From Akanthomyces muscarius (taxonomy: Eukaryota; Ascomycota; Sordariomycetes; Hypocreales; Cordycipitaceae), in the NCBI RefSeq assembly GCF_028009165.1, contig NW_026611614.1, forward strand, positions 434,001-498,000: a stretch of DNA of 64,000 nucleotides, given 5' to 3'. Below, in pieces: positions 33,476-43,039 of this stretch; positions within the stretch are counted from its first letter, which is position 1, and each line of letters begins with the position of its first letter. Position numbers and translations under genes: made by a program. Below the pieces are notes generated by a model. That model made no database searches and was not told the origin of the DNA. It was given only the letters and a program-made list of their open reading frames with translations.

Positions 33476-33700
33476 TGTCACAGATGGTCCAGTCATGGAC
33501 CTACCCTGCACCCCACTCACTTGTCCGCGCGTTGGACCGTGCATTTAGCTGAATCCTCTGTAGATTTCTGATCGTAGCTCTTCGAGCTACGTCTTGTACA
33601 TAGAGCCTGCCCTACCTGAGGAGTGCCTATCCGTAGCAATAGATCTAATTCAACACGCCTGTGTGCTTCCCGTCCTACCCGCTGCCCACCGACCCTAACA
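33476..33700 (+). repeat. Solo LTR, family A (225 bp) with exact TSD
   Basis: TGTCACAGATGG...ACCCTAACA, flanked by TTTGG at 33471-33475 and 33701-33705, an exact 5-bp duplication. It is homologous over its full length to 1478-1702 in the opposite orientation. Confidence 0.85.
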
Positions 33701-33705
33701 TTTGG

Positions 33706-34306
33706 TAGTGTAGGAGGACGCTTTAAGTAACTTACGAGGTTCCTAACCAACCAATGTCACAATCCACCAGGTACCTTGGGCCAGCACGGAAGCAGCTATG
33801 GCTGGGTATCTATAGCGCAGATAAGTACTGTACTGTACCAGCTAGTATATAGCTAAACTAGTAGATATCCCTGCTGAATGTGTATCTTTAGGTATCAATT
33901 GTGGTGGGTCAGATGACCTTAAACCTCCTCCTCGACTATTAGAGAGATAATGCTATCCCTACCTCTTTATTAGTGTAATACCTATCCTACTCGAGGTATA
34001 AGAAGACACTTAGTGACTTGCGTATATATATAATAAACCTGGAAATGTAAGTTTCTAGATATATACCTTTAACCTATACTATTCTAGTTCCAGAACTCTT
34101 ATTTACTATACTAACTTAATTAAAGCTGTAATTATGAGTTTAAGACTAGAACTAGAACAAGTCCTTGATTGCATGATTCTTGTATAACTATCAAAAACGC
34201 TTGGGTACCACATTGGCAGGGCCGCAGCGCCTCCCCTGCTAGCAGCCTCAAGTGTCCGGAAATTAACTAAAGAGACCAGAAAAAGACTGAGTCACGCTTC
34301 ATACTG
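33706..34306. other. AT-rich gene-free interval
   Basis: TA-rich decayed sequence, especially 34020-34200. A sequence starting TGTCACAATCCACC near 33755 could be one edge of another LTR, but no matching end was found. Confidence 0.4.
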
Positions 34307-34607
34307 CATTTTTAAAATACTGCAATTGATTAATTATAAGGACTGCTTTTGCAGACAGGAACTACCCTTGCCGGCATTCTACTTCCGCCCACGATAACGA
34401 CTCAATGTTGAGGCCACGGGCGTACACGCCACAACGGACGAGATACGGAAATCGACCTACGCAGAGCAACTCAGCCCGAATTGACTTAATCCTTGAAGAT
34501 CGCGATTGAACACTCGAAGACGCTCAACGCACCACCCTCACGGGAGTAATGCCTTGATGCTGGAGCAGCGCACGGCTTGTCTTTGGTGTTGTGCTCCTAG
34601 AATCACA
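34307..34607 (+). repeat. LTR family B, 3' part
   Basis: Begins at the CATTTTTAAAATACTGCAATTG segment and runs to CTAGAATCACA, with a short internal deletion relative to the full copy. Confidence 0.65.
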
Positions 34608-34739
34608 CTATTATCTATAAATTCAATAGAAGTAATTAATCATCTAGAGATAACAAATCCATCAAGGTAAAATCTGCTAGTGTGCGGGCTCTATCGACGT
34701 TATTGTGGCTGCGAGGCTGGTAACCGCCACAACATCTAA

Positions 34740-36249
34740 CTATGCCAGGAGCTTTTCGCCGCTTTCTTCGTAGATGCGCTCGAGGCACTCGCCAAGACAC
34801 CAACTGAGAACCAAGCAGCCGCCAGCAAAGAAGCACACACCAAACCGCCCTCCGTCACTCGCCTGTATGATGAAAGCACACACAGGACCACCGCTGAGTA
34901 ATCTATGTAGCAATGTGTTAACCTCGGCCAGATCAATATTCCACTTCAAGGACTTACCCTAGGCATGGTAATGCGGTATTTATGACCAGGTTTCCACTAA
35001 ACGCGTCGTCAGCTTTCTTGTCGTCTCGGCATCAGCAAAACGTACCTTTGTAGCTGATGCTTCGCAAATTCCGTGACAAGGATGTGTCCTGTGAAAAGGC
35101 CTAGAGAGGCTGCGGCAACTCCCATCAACACGGTGGTGACCATAATCGGAAAGGTCAGCGTCAGAAGTCCGACCACACCCGTCTCTACCAGGAGCAGACG
35201 CCCACTGTATAATCAGCGCCTGTCCGAGGACTACCTACAGAGAGGGAGAAAGCTTGGCACGTACCTCGAAACCCATCGGCCCAAATACAGTGAAGAAAAA
35301 TGTCCTATGACAGCAAATCCTTGGAAGACCGCGGGTAGATAGTCGCATATTCCGCCCAAAGCCGAGTCGGCCCCCCAAAATGCTAAATAAGTCAGAGGCA
35401 TGGACAGTCCCATGTAGAGAAACAATGAAGAGCCGACCTTCAGCAGCTTTCTGCACAGAGTCTTCGGCTGGGCTGGTTCAGGCTCGCCCGGTAATGACGA
35501 TGAGCCGCAAAGACACATGATCATTAACGAGCATGAGAGTAAGGAAGCCGTAATAACGGCAATGATACGGTGCGCCGCAGACGCCACAGCATACACGGTG
35601 AGCAACTTAACGACGACCGACCAAAACAAAGCACCAAACAGGGAGCCGGAGGGAATTAGCAAAGCCAGTACAGATCCTTCGAGATATTGAGTGCCAAAGC
35701 TAGTCGTTGTGGCGTGCCTGAATACATTAGTGGCAAAGTTCATTCAAAGAGCAAAACGGCGCTTACAAAATGCCTGCACCGACGGCGAACATCAATCCCT
35801 GAGCAATAATAATCTCAGCTATAGACCGCGCCAGGCTGCACCAAATCCACGCTGCCACACACAAAAGCGCACCAGCCATCATTATCTTTTTTTGAGGCGG
35901 AATGTTCACATGGGACACGCAAAGGAAAACTGAAAGCTGAAAAAAAACACGTCAGATGATTGAACAGAGAAGGACCATAAAGCCGGACCATACCTGCAAG
36001 CTTCCGATCAGAGCAATGGTGGCGCTATTTTGCGAGGGGAACAGGGATCGCTGGTACCAGTCTTGAAAAACGGAAAAACAAATCACAACGCCTAGAAGCA
36101 CGTCAGATTTACAGCAGGTAACGATGGAAGAAAGACAATGTATAACCAGTCGTAGCAAAGTTGCAGAGAGACGCTGAGATGACAAAAAGCCGATACTTTG
36201 CGTTCGAGGGCGCGGGGGAACCCTCGGGGGAGCTGTCGCCTGCAGACAT
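34740..36249 (-). CDS. MFS transporter, monocarboxylate-transporter-like, seven exons (394 aa)
   Basis: Exons 36249-36147, 36091-35994, 35936-35767, 35717-35265, 35204-35046, 34996-34958 and 34902-34740. All six introns are 49-60 nt with GT...AG; most have a clear CTGAC-type branch site. The joined frame has about 12 membrane segments. After a short polar N-terminus comes FSVFQDWYQRSLFP and ATIALIGSLQ, the signature of fungal monocarboxylate-permease-like transporters; later segments include SGSLFGALFW and LLSGGPVCAFIIQ. At 394 residues it is shorter than the usual 420-500, mostly through short loops. Every intron has the same position and phase as in the gene at 47999-49724, so the two are paralogues. 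Substrate unknown; plasma or organelle membrane. Confidence 0.8.
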
Positions 36250-36776
36250 GACGACGACGAGGCAACTGGATTAACTGCTGGAAATGAAAGATATTGGGAC
36301 CATGGAAAATAATTTGACGATGTGATGCATACAATCAAGATATAAGAATTTGTAAGATAACGGACTGTAGTCGACGTGGTGATAGGGGCCGAGGAGGAAC
36401 GTACGGGCCTTTTTATTAATACCAGATCATTAAACAGTCTGGGCCAGTCATCCACAGAACCCATTCTTCGGCGTCAAGAGGCGGGCCGCCTTGTTGGTCG
36501 AAACCCACTCACACTCCTAGACACAACACAGTCGCACTATCACAGACCGCCGAAAACGTCACACAGACCGCACTCTGGGGTTACACAACATGGGCAGAAT
36601 TTTCCGATTTTTTCACACTTGACCCACCCTTCGCCCTGGCCGGACAAACACCGAGAGCAGTGGGAAGCCATCAAGGTCCCCCAGGCAGCCGCACACTGCG
36701 CAGAAGTAGTACTGTAACGCAGGCACTCATCTATCAACAGACGACCGACCCTAATTGTACCCGGGGTTTACCTTAT
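36250..36776. other. Gene-free upstream region of the MFS gene
   Basis: No supported coding sequence; frames here are overlapping shadows. Probably the promoter of the minus-strand transporter. Confidence 0.4.
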
Positions 36777-37300
36777 CCTAGGCACTCTAGTATTTTTCCC
36801 TAGCTATAATTTATAAGTACTATAGGTTATAGGTTAACTAATAACTAGTCTACTACTATATTAATAATAATAATATACTGAGCTAGTTAACGTTAACTAG
36901 TATAATACTAACTACGTTATATATGTATCTTTTATAAAAATAACGTAGTTATAAAAGATTATTTTTAGAAAATCCTTTAACTAGTTAGTTATATAAATAA
37001 TCACCTATTTCAAACTAATACTGTAGTATACAAAGAAATCTCTATAAAACTTCTAAATATTATCCTATAAGATCTATTATTATAGTCTACTTTCATACCC
37101 TATGAAATGTAAATACCTTAACTAACTCTATAATAATAATATATATGTAAATATATTGTATGTCTAGCTAAACAACCTATAGATTAGGGTATATAGCTAG
37201 CTTTTTCTTTTATTTCTTTATACTAATACTATACTTGATAATTTTGCCTCAATAGAGAAAGAGTCATATTTGCTTACTTTGTAACTAAAAGTTTATTTGC
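36777..37300. other. Extremely AT-rich, RIP-like block
   Basis: About 520 bp dominated by TA-rich words, with almost no CpG or CpA, bounded on both sides by ordinary composition. This is the expected result of repeat-induced point mutation on an old transposon; the original element is no longer recognisable. Confidence 0.55.
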
Positions 37301-37697
37301 CTCCAAGTCGAGCAAAAAAGCTTGAGAATAAGACTTGCAGGGGTGACTGGCTAGTTCAAACCCCGTTTTTGGGGTTCCTGCAAAGAGATTTGGTAAAAAG
37401 AAAAGAAATCAGATATCCATACGGTAATAAGGAAGACTTGTCTATCTAGACCTAATGCCATCTATAAGGTTTCAAGCAAGCACCCCCTCACAAACGCTGA
37501 ACCACGACCTAACATGCTATACAACAAGCGGCCAGTACTTGGTCGCCTGGCGTTACCGCACCACAGGGACAAGGGCGAAGTGGGGTCAGAGTGTGACGAA
37601 ACACGTTTACTCTTCACGTTTCCTGTATATAATGGCTGTCGGACTGTAAACCAAGGCTACAACTTTCTTGCCAGTGATAACATACTCTATTATCATT
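37301..37697. other. Short gene-free leader before the 7TM gene
   Basis: A GC hairpin (AACCCCGTTTTTGGGGTT, with CTTGCAGG/CCTGCAA around it) lies near 37339-37385. No tRNA could be folded around it. Confidence 0.35.
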
Positions 37698-38895
37698 ATG
37701 TTCTCCATCTCGGAGAAAGGCCAGTTACTGTTCATTGTCCAACTCGTTTGTCTCTACGCCGTTTGGACGGTTACGGCTCTCCGCGTGCTGGCGCGGTTCC
37801 GACGACAGAACGGGGCGGTGAGCTATTGTATGGAATATGCGTTTATGGACGCTGCTGTTGTAGGTTCTCTTTTCCCACGGACTACATTGGGAGATCTATG
37901 GTTCTCATCTGCTACCTCCACCAGATCCTCTATACAACCCTAGCAGTTGTCGCACTAAATGGCGTCGCTGCGGGCGGTATAGGCAAGCATGTTGACGACA
38001 TCACTGTGACTGAGGCCACCATCGCCTTTCGTGCGTGGTTCATATGCGAGCTGCTCTATGGACCGCTAAGTGCTGCCGTCCGGACCTCGATCCTGTTGGT
38101 CCTTCTGCGCCTGAAACCTTCGCGGCTTGATAAGATGGTGCTCTACACCTGTCTGGCCGTCATGTATCTTTTTACTACTGTCTACTTTCTTCTTAATTTA
38201 TTTCAGTGCAGTCCGCCGTCCTTCTTCTGGCGCCAATTTGGAGAGGTAGACCTCGAAGGCTCCTGCGCACACCCTGACATGGTGCCAAAGGCAGCCATTG
38301 CTCACAGCGCGGTCTCCGCACCGAGCGACTGGCTCACAGCGTTGATGGCAGTGAAACTGATGCGACAAAGCATGCGGGAATGGCGCAAACAAATGACCCT
38401 TGTCATCTTCCTCACCCTCGGTGCTCTGTAAGTGCTTCATAGTAGTACTCTTATTTTTCATCTTTTCAATTTGTGCTAACAAGATTCTGTATTGTCATCA
38501 GTGCGGGAGCTGTCATGATTGCACGAATACCGTTCGTGCAACTGCTCGAAATTACGCCTGATTTCCTATATCGCACGGTGTATGTTGCCCTACAGAGAAG
38601 ACACCCCCCTCAAAAAAAGTAAGGCGTGCTGATCAAGTGCAGGGATGTAGCAATGTGGTCCGTAATTGAACCTTGCGTCGGGATTGTTGCGGGGAGCCTG
38701 CCCTTCGTCCGAGTGCTATTTGGCAAGAGAAAGCCCAAGTCAGACAGTCGCTCCAGGAGGGCAATTGAGATACCGGAGCTGGAAGGTATCCAGGTCCATA
38801 CCACCTGGGAGGTGCGATCAGACTCCATAGACCGACAATGTGCCCTGACAGCCAATAATGTATCCGCCACCAGCGTCTCGCATCATGTTTTCTAG
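37698..38895 (+). CDS. Rhodopsin-like 7TM (PTH11-related) integral membrane protein (331 aa)
   Basis: Exons 37698-37859, 37925-38427, 38502-38579 and 38643-38895. Introns are 65, 74 and 63 nt with GTAGGT, GTAAGT and GTATGT donors and CAG acceptors; junctions are in frame. The fungal rhodopsin domain is clear: TM1 with ALRVLARFRR, an ...GGIGKH loop, WFICELLYGPLSAAVRTSILL (TM3), and the late signature DFLYRT-VDVAMWSVIEPCVGI. The usual Gly/Asp after TM1 is replaced by CMEYAFMDAAV. The C-terminal tail (280-331) is polar. PTH11-like proteins are candidate plasma-membrane receptors; many carry an N-terminal CFEM domain, absent here. An ATG at 37668 would add ten residues. A CFEM gene starts 125 bp downstream on the same strand. 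Confidence 0.85.
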
Positions 38896-39019
38896 TCTTA
38901 CATGGAAAACACACATAAATACCAGCCCCTTTTCCCTCCCTTTCAGAACTCGTTATTTAGAGCCTAATGTCAAACAACAACTGTGTGGTAAAGAAATTTT
39001 CCGCACTGTCATAGATAAC

Positions 39020-39447
39020 ATGAAGGTAGCAAAATTCGGTACTGTTGCTACTCCGTTGCATGCCACAAGCGGCTTCAGCCTGGACAGTCTACCAGTGTGC
39101 AGTGTAAGTATGATCATTTCTACTGCCTTTCCGATACTCCGAACGAATTAATATCTCAGGTGCCGTGCCTCATGGTTGCTCTCCACAGCGTTGGCTGTGA
39201 TTTAGACGACCTCGCTTGTAGTTGCGATGCTGGGCACATGTCTGCCATCAAGACCAACGCAACACTTTGTCTCATCGGACACTGCAGCGCCGCGGACGTC
39301 TTAAAAGCAAAAGCAGAGGCCGATTTAGTTTGTGTCAACAGATCTGATGCCGCTGCGCTACGCAGCGCATCGTTTTCCTACAAGCAGAGCGTTATATTTA
39401 CGGCACTGGCATTTGCTATGGAACTATGGAGGTTGTGTTTGGTCTAA
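39020..39447 (+). CDS. Small CFEM-domain protein (123 aa)
   Basis: Exon 1 is 39020-39103 and exon 2 is 39160-39447; the 56-nt intron has GTAAGT and CTCAG. The CFEM domain covers residues 24-88 with all eight cysteines in order: PVCSVPC, VGCDLDDLACSC, LCLIGHC and LVC. The Asp in CDLDD is the residue that in characterised CFEM proteins coordinates haem iron. The C-terminus is hydrophobic (SVIFTALAFAMELW), fitting either a GPI-attachment signal or the first helix of a truncated PTH11 receptor. The N-terminus (MKVAKFGTVATPLHA) is a poor signal peptide, so an upstream exon may be missing. It lies just downstream of the 7TM gene. Confidence 0.75.
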
Positions 39448-39562
39448 GCGTATATGATGACGCAGTATGACTTGCTATAACTCAGCTTCTTTTTCCGTAT
39501 TTTCTCACTATATAAATTTTGAAATGGGCCCCTGTGGCTACCACCGATTTTCATCAGCAATC

Positions 39563-40009
39563 ATGAAAACCGATAAAGCCTTGCCGCCGCTACCCCTTTG
39601 CACCAGGCCGTTCCGCCGTGCAATTACCTCGTCAAGCGATATATTATATCCGACGCCCGAAAAAAGCCCCTTCTGTCCAGATATATTGTACGAGGCTAGA
39701 CGGCTGGCGGAAGCTAGCAACTTCAGCAGCGTTTCCATCAGAAAGCTCCTGCTGCAAAGGCAGATACTGCCCAGCGTGAATGGCCTTTTACGAAGTTTTA
39801 AAGACGATCAGGTGCAATTCTGCATTTTGAAACGTAAGGCGAAATACACTCTTTTGATGGGGGGGCTTACCTTGGCACGGTACGATCCAATTATCCTTAG
39901 CCATGATGCGGAAACGCTTATGGAGATGGTAGTTGGCGGAAGGATTACATCATCTTTGGAAGTTGAAAGGACATTTAATGGACGAATATATCAAAATAAT
40001 CCCCAATAG
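39563..40009 (+). CDS. Hypothetical protein, 148 aa
   Basis: A single exon starting MKTDKALPPLPLCTRPF, with a Pro-rich head and a helical middle (YEARRLAEASNFSSVSIRKL). A TATATAAATT box lies about 55 bp upstream of the ATG, which supports transcription. The frame continues upstream to 39467, but through the TATA region. No family is recognised and there is no signal peptide. Confidence 0.5.
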   Translation: MKTDKALPPLPLCTRPFRRAITSSSDILYPTPEKSPFCPDILYEARRLAEASNFSSVSIRKLLLQRQILPSVNGLLRSFKDDQVQFCILKRKAKYTLLMGGLTLARYDPIILSHDAETLMEMVVGGRITSSLEVERTFNGRIYQNNPQ

Positions 40010-40021
40010 CTAGCGTGTCAT

Positions 40022-40615
40022 TCATAATTCTGCAACTACCATGCGACGAGAAGCATAGGCTAGTTCTGCTTCTAAAAGGCCTCGTGCTTCAGAGTCCCCC
40101 AACGTGTCGGCAATCATCCAGGCGCTACTCAGATGAATCAGGTAGCACACCGCAGACAGTTGATTGCGACTTAATTCTGAGAGGTCAACGGACGATGGTG
40201 CCCTCCTCCCGCAGAACGAACCGACCGCGCCCTGAAGCCTGTCCAGTGCGCACGCCAAGACGCTTGCGCCCTCCCACCGCTGATCATTGCCACTGCGAAT
40301 GCCGTCGGACCCGAGCGTAGCCAGCCGCAAGCACATTGCCTTGAACCAAGCGTGTGTGATTTCTGGCATTGCGATATTATTCGAAGTGCTTATTGCTAAA
40401 CCTGACAAGACGCCACTGGCCCGAAAGAAGGGACGAATGCGGGCATCATGACACAAAGCAGCGTGCAGCGTTCCCAAGAGACGAAAGGCTTCATATTCGA
40501 GGACCCAAACTGAAGATTGGTCTCTGTCTCGCCGCGATGCGAGCTGCAGGGCGAGAAAGTACGCAGGACAATAGTCGCTCCTTGGCAGCGCAGATTTGCG
40601 AATCCACAGTCTCAT
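40022..40615 (-). CDS. Hypothetical helical protein, 197 aa
   Basis: A single open frame, mostly alpha-helical, with several Ala/Leu-rich amphipathic helices (ASVLACALDRLQGAV, SEARGLLEAELAYASRR). No catalytic motif is seen. It ends 12 bp from the stop of the plus-strand gene at 40009, so the two genes converge tail to tail. It could be a fragment of a larger fungal-specific protein. Codon use looks coding and the frame is long for chance. Confidence 0.45.
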   Translation of the reverse strand: MRLWIRKSALPRSDYCPAYFLALQLASRRDRDQSSVWVLEYEAFRLLGTLHAALCHDARIRPFFRASGVLSGLAISTSNNIAMPEITHAWFKAMCLRLATLGSDGIRSGNDQRWEGASVLACALDRLQGAVGSFCGRRAPSSVDLSELSRNQLSAVCYLIHLSSAWMIADTLGDSEARGLLEAELAYASRRMVVAEL

Positions 40616-40789
40616 GATAAGGGAAGAAGTGGAAGGAAGCTGGCCTTGTAACGCGCCTCATCTCCAGCGGATACATCATCAATATATGTGTTTATTAGAT
40701 TTTCAACGTATTGATGCTAATCCTAATTCTACACTCCACTTTTAAGCTGAACCAGATTCTTGTCTAAACCATGACCATTTGATATTTGA

Positions 40790-41344
40790 CTAGCAGGACA
40801 GATCTGATGAATACCTGGGGTGCGCCCACCCACGGTGGTAGGCCCGTCCAAGGTGGTAGTCTCGCCCGCGGTGATATTCTCGTCCACGGTGGTAGTCTCG
40901 CCCACGGTGGTAGTTCTGTCCACGGCGGTATTCTTGGCCTCGGTGGTAGTCTCTCGAATCTTGCGCTCGGTCGCGGTAGTTCTGGCCGCGGTCCTTCCTG
41001 TAGGGCTCTATTTGTAGCGTGCATTGATATTTTGTCCAATGCTTCCCATGAAACTGTGAAAGAGCTGTTGTTGCAGCTTCCTCTGACGACATTATAACCT
41101 TTGCGGTACGGAGGCGAATTATTTCACATTCTTTCACCTCTCCGCACTGCTCAAACCGGTCCCTCAGGATATTCTTGTCAACCATGGAAGAGAGCCCTGT
41201 AACAAATAACTCATTTGTTGGTTCGTTCCTACCAGACGTCCGGTGGCAAGTGTGCTCTTGGCACTGCTGTGGCGGTAGAGTGGGCGCTGAATCTGTGCTC
41301 AGCGTTGCCTGCATATGCATAGAATAGTCGGAAGGGTCGTCCAT
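40790..41344 (-). CDS. RRM RNA-binding protein with YHRGR repeats (184 aa)
   Basis: Start chosen at MDDPSDYSMHM; 14 further codons are open upstream. An RRM occupies about residues 45-120, with RNP2-like LFVTGLSS and a degenerate RNP1 strand TAKVIMS. The C-terminal 60 residues are tandem YHRGR(D/E) units, an RGG-like, Arg/Tyr-rich tail of the kind that binds RNA and promotes condensates. Architecture is like small glycine/arginine-rich RNA-binding proteins. RNP1 lacks the usual aromatic pair, so RNA contact may rely on the tail. Nuclear or cytoplasmic mRNA binding is inferred. Confidence 0.7.
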   Translation of the reverse strand: MDDPSDYSMHMQATLSTDSAPTLPPQQCQEHTCHRTSGRNEPTNELFVTGLSSMVDKNILRDRFEQCGEVKECEIIRLRTAKVIMSSEEAATTALSQFHGKHWTKYQCTLQIEPYRKDRGQNYRDRAQDSRDYHRGQEYRRGQNYHRGRDYHRGREYHRGRDYHLGRAYHRGWAHPRYSSDLSC

Positions 41345-41623
41345 AGTGCATACAATGAATGGGATCCAGAGCATACATATACTCATCTACGCTTTGTAAA
41401 CATGACTTGTAACTTGTCATCCGGATCACTATCTAGCAGCAAGTTACAATGGTCGAGTCAGTCGTGACAGTCGTTCAAGCCCAAAAACCGTGCCATATTT
41501 TGCAAACGCAACTAACACAATTAATGACGCCCGAGAGAAATCCAGACTTCTGTTCAGCTTTTTGACTATATAAATTGAATAGAAAGCTGTAGGCGAAAAC
41601 TGTAGGCTGCTCCTCACCTCAGC

Positions 41624-42721
41624 ATGAACAACAAACACAGCAGGATAAGCCAGCCCATCCGAGGAAGGGGCAACGACAACCCGCCATCACTTGACTCACT
41701 ACCCGCTGAAATTGTAGTGCTCATTGCCAACTATTGCGGCGATGCAAGCCACCGAAAGTTTTTCAGCACCTGTCGCAGACTTCGGAGCTTGCTCTCGTGC
41801 GGGGCCGCCCGTCTTTACAGGCACATTAGGATTGCACCGACGCGAGACTCGGTATCTGACCACCTAGCTGCTCTGCTACGCACCGCATGGTTACACCCTC
41901 ACATAGTGTTAGTAAAACTGCCAGATAAGTAGATTGAACCATGGCCTGACACATCTAAGAACTTTGACGCTGGACTTCGTAAACCAGCAGCAAGATGCCA
42001 TGGTGATTGGTCATCTGCACCGCCTCCTTGCCGCCCTGCGTATTCAGAGCCTATCAATAAAACCGACGAGTAACGACAGTTTAATCCCAACTGTCAAAGA
42101 GACCGAGTTCATGAGGCTGGGACCGACGGTGTCGATTCCATTTCTTGCCTTGGGCCAAGCTGCTGCCGTTGCCAGCCTGCTTACCCCGAATAGCACGAAA
42201 GTATTGTCTTATTATGGTGGCATTTATAGCTCTACATTTACGGTCTTGTCCAGAATACAATCTTCAGTCCAAGACTTAACGCTTCGTCTTGGTCGGCATT
42301 CTTTCAACGCCCGCGGTGGAGCCCACGTAGCTGCTAGCTTCCCACAGGTTAGCACTCTGACGCTCTTGGCACATCGACGGCGGAAACAAGGTGACCCAAC
42401 AGTAATGAGCCCCTCGTTTGCTTCCACCCAGCCTTCAGCTTCTTAAATACTAATGGCGGAAATTCGTTTTAGTCCTTTTTAAAATCTCTGTGCACAATGA
42501 AAGAGCTCGTTTATTTACGCCTTGAGCACTGTGTGTCTGCGGCGAACAATGTATTTGGGGATCTGAGGCCCAACACCAAACAGGTATATCCAGGATCTTT
42601 TTTGCACACAATATTCACTCTATTTCCCAGACTTCAGAATATTGTTATTTTTTGCCGTTGCCATACTCCAAGAACCTGTATTGCAGCAACGCAAGTTGGG
42701 AAACCTTGTGCACGGCCATAG
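41624..42721 (+). CDS. F-box protein with LRR-like C-terminus (324 aa, three exons)
   Basis: Exons 41624-41907, 41960-42401 and 42473-42721. Introns are 52 nt (GTTAGT, CTGAC, TAAG) and 71 nt (GTAATG, ACTAAT, TTTTAG). The F-box spans residues 22-58 (LDSLPAEIVVLIANYCG...FFSTCRRLRSLL). Downstream are irregular leucine-rich strands such as LRTLTLDF, ISTLTLLAH-like and LVYLRLEHC. F-box proteins connect substrates to an SCF ubiquitin ligase through Skp1; the LRR part selects the target. Another GTATAT/CAG pair in exon 3 is possible, but splicing it would remove an LRR strand (FPRLQNIVIF), so it was left unspliced. Confidence 0.75.
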
Positions 42722-43039
42722 TGCTCTGCCATTGTTACTTTGTTTATATCAATGATGCAAATCGAGATTTTGGTTTGAACGTGAGTTAATGCTGCCAAAG
42801 TAAATGATTGACTTGTCTAAAAACGACAGCTAATTATTCAGACCGAAGTTGGTAGTTGTGAATAGTGCAGCGTTGCTCTTCCTGTGTAATATAAAAGCAA
42901 GCTACATAGTGCTAAACTGAAACTACCCTACCAAGTGCCCTGCTTCTACGACTAGTATGCTTACTCTAATCCTCCATAGACAAATTCTTGTACGCTGTTT
43001 GGACGTACTCTAATGCTCTCTGGTTGGACGAGACATGTG
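42722..43039. other. Gene-free spacer
   Basis: No coding signal. Confidence 0.35.

Noticed and set aside
34740..34949. Separate 69-aa gene
   Set aside because: It is the last exon of the seven-exon MFS gene, joined through a GTAAGT/CATAG intron.
37335..37390. tRNA or riboregulatory hairpin with GTTCAAACCCC
   Set aside because: The hairpin is real but there is no D or anticodon arm; likely a chance palindrome.
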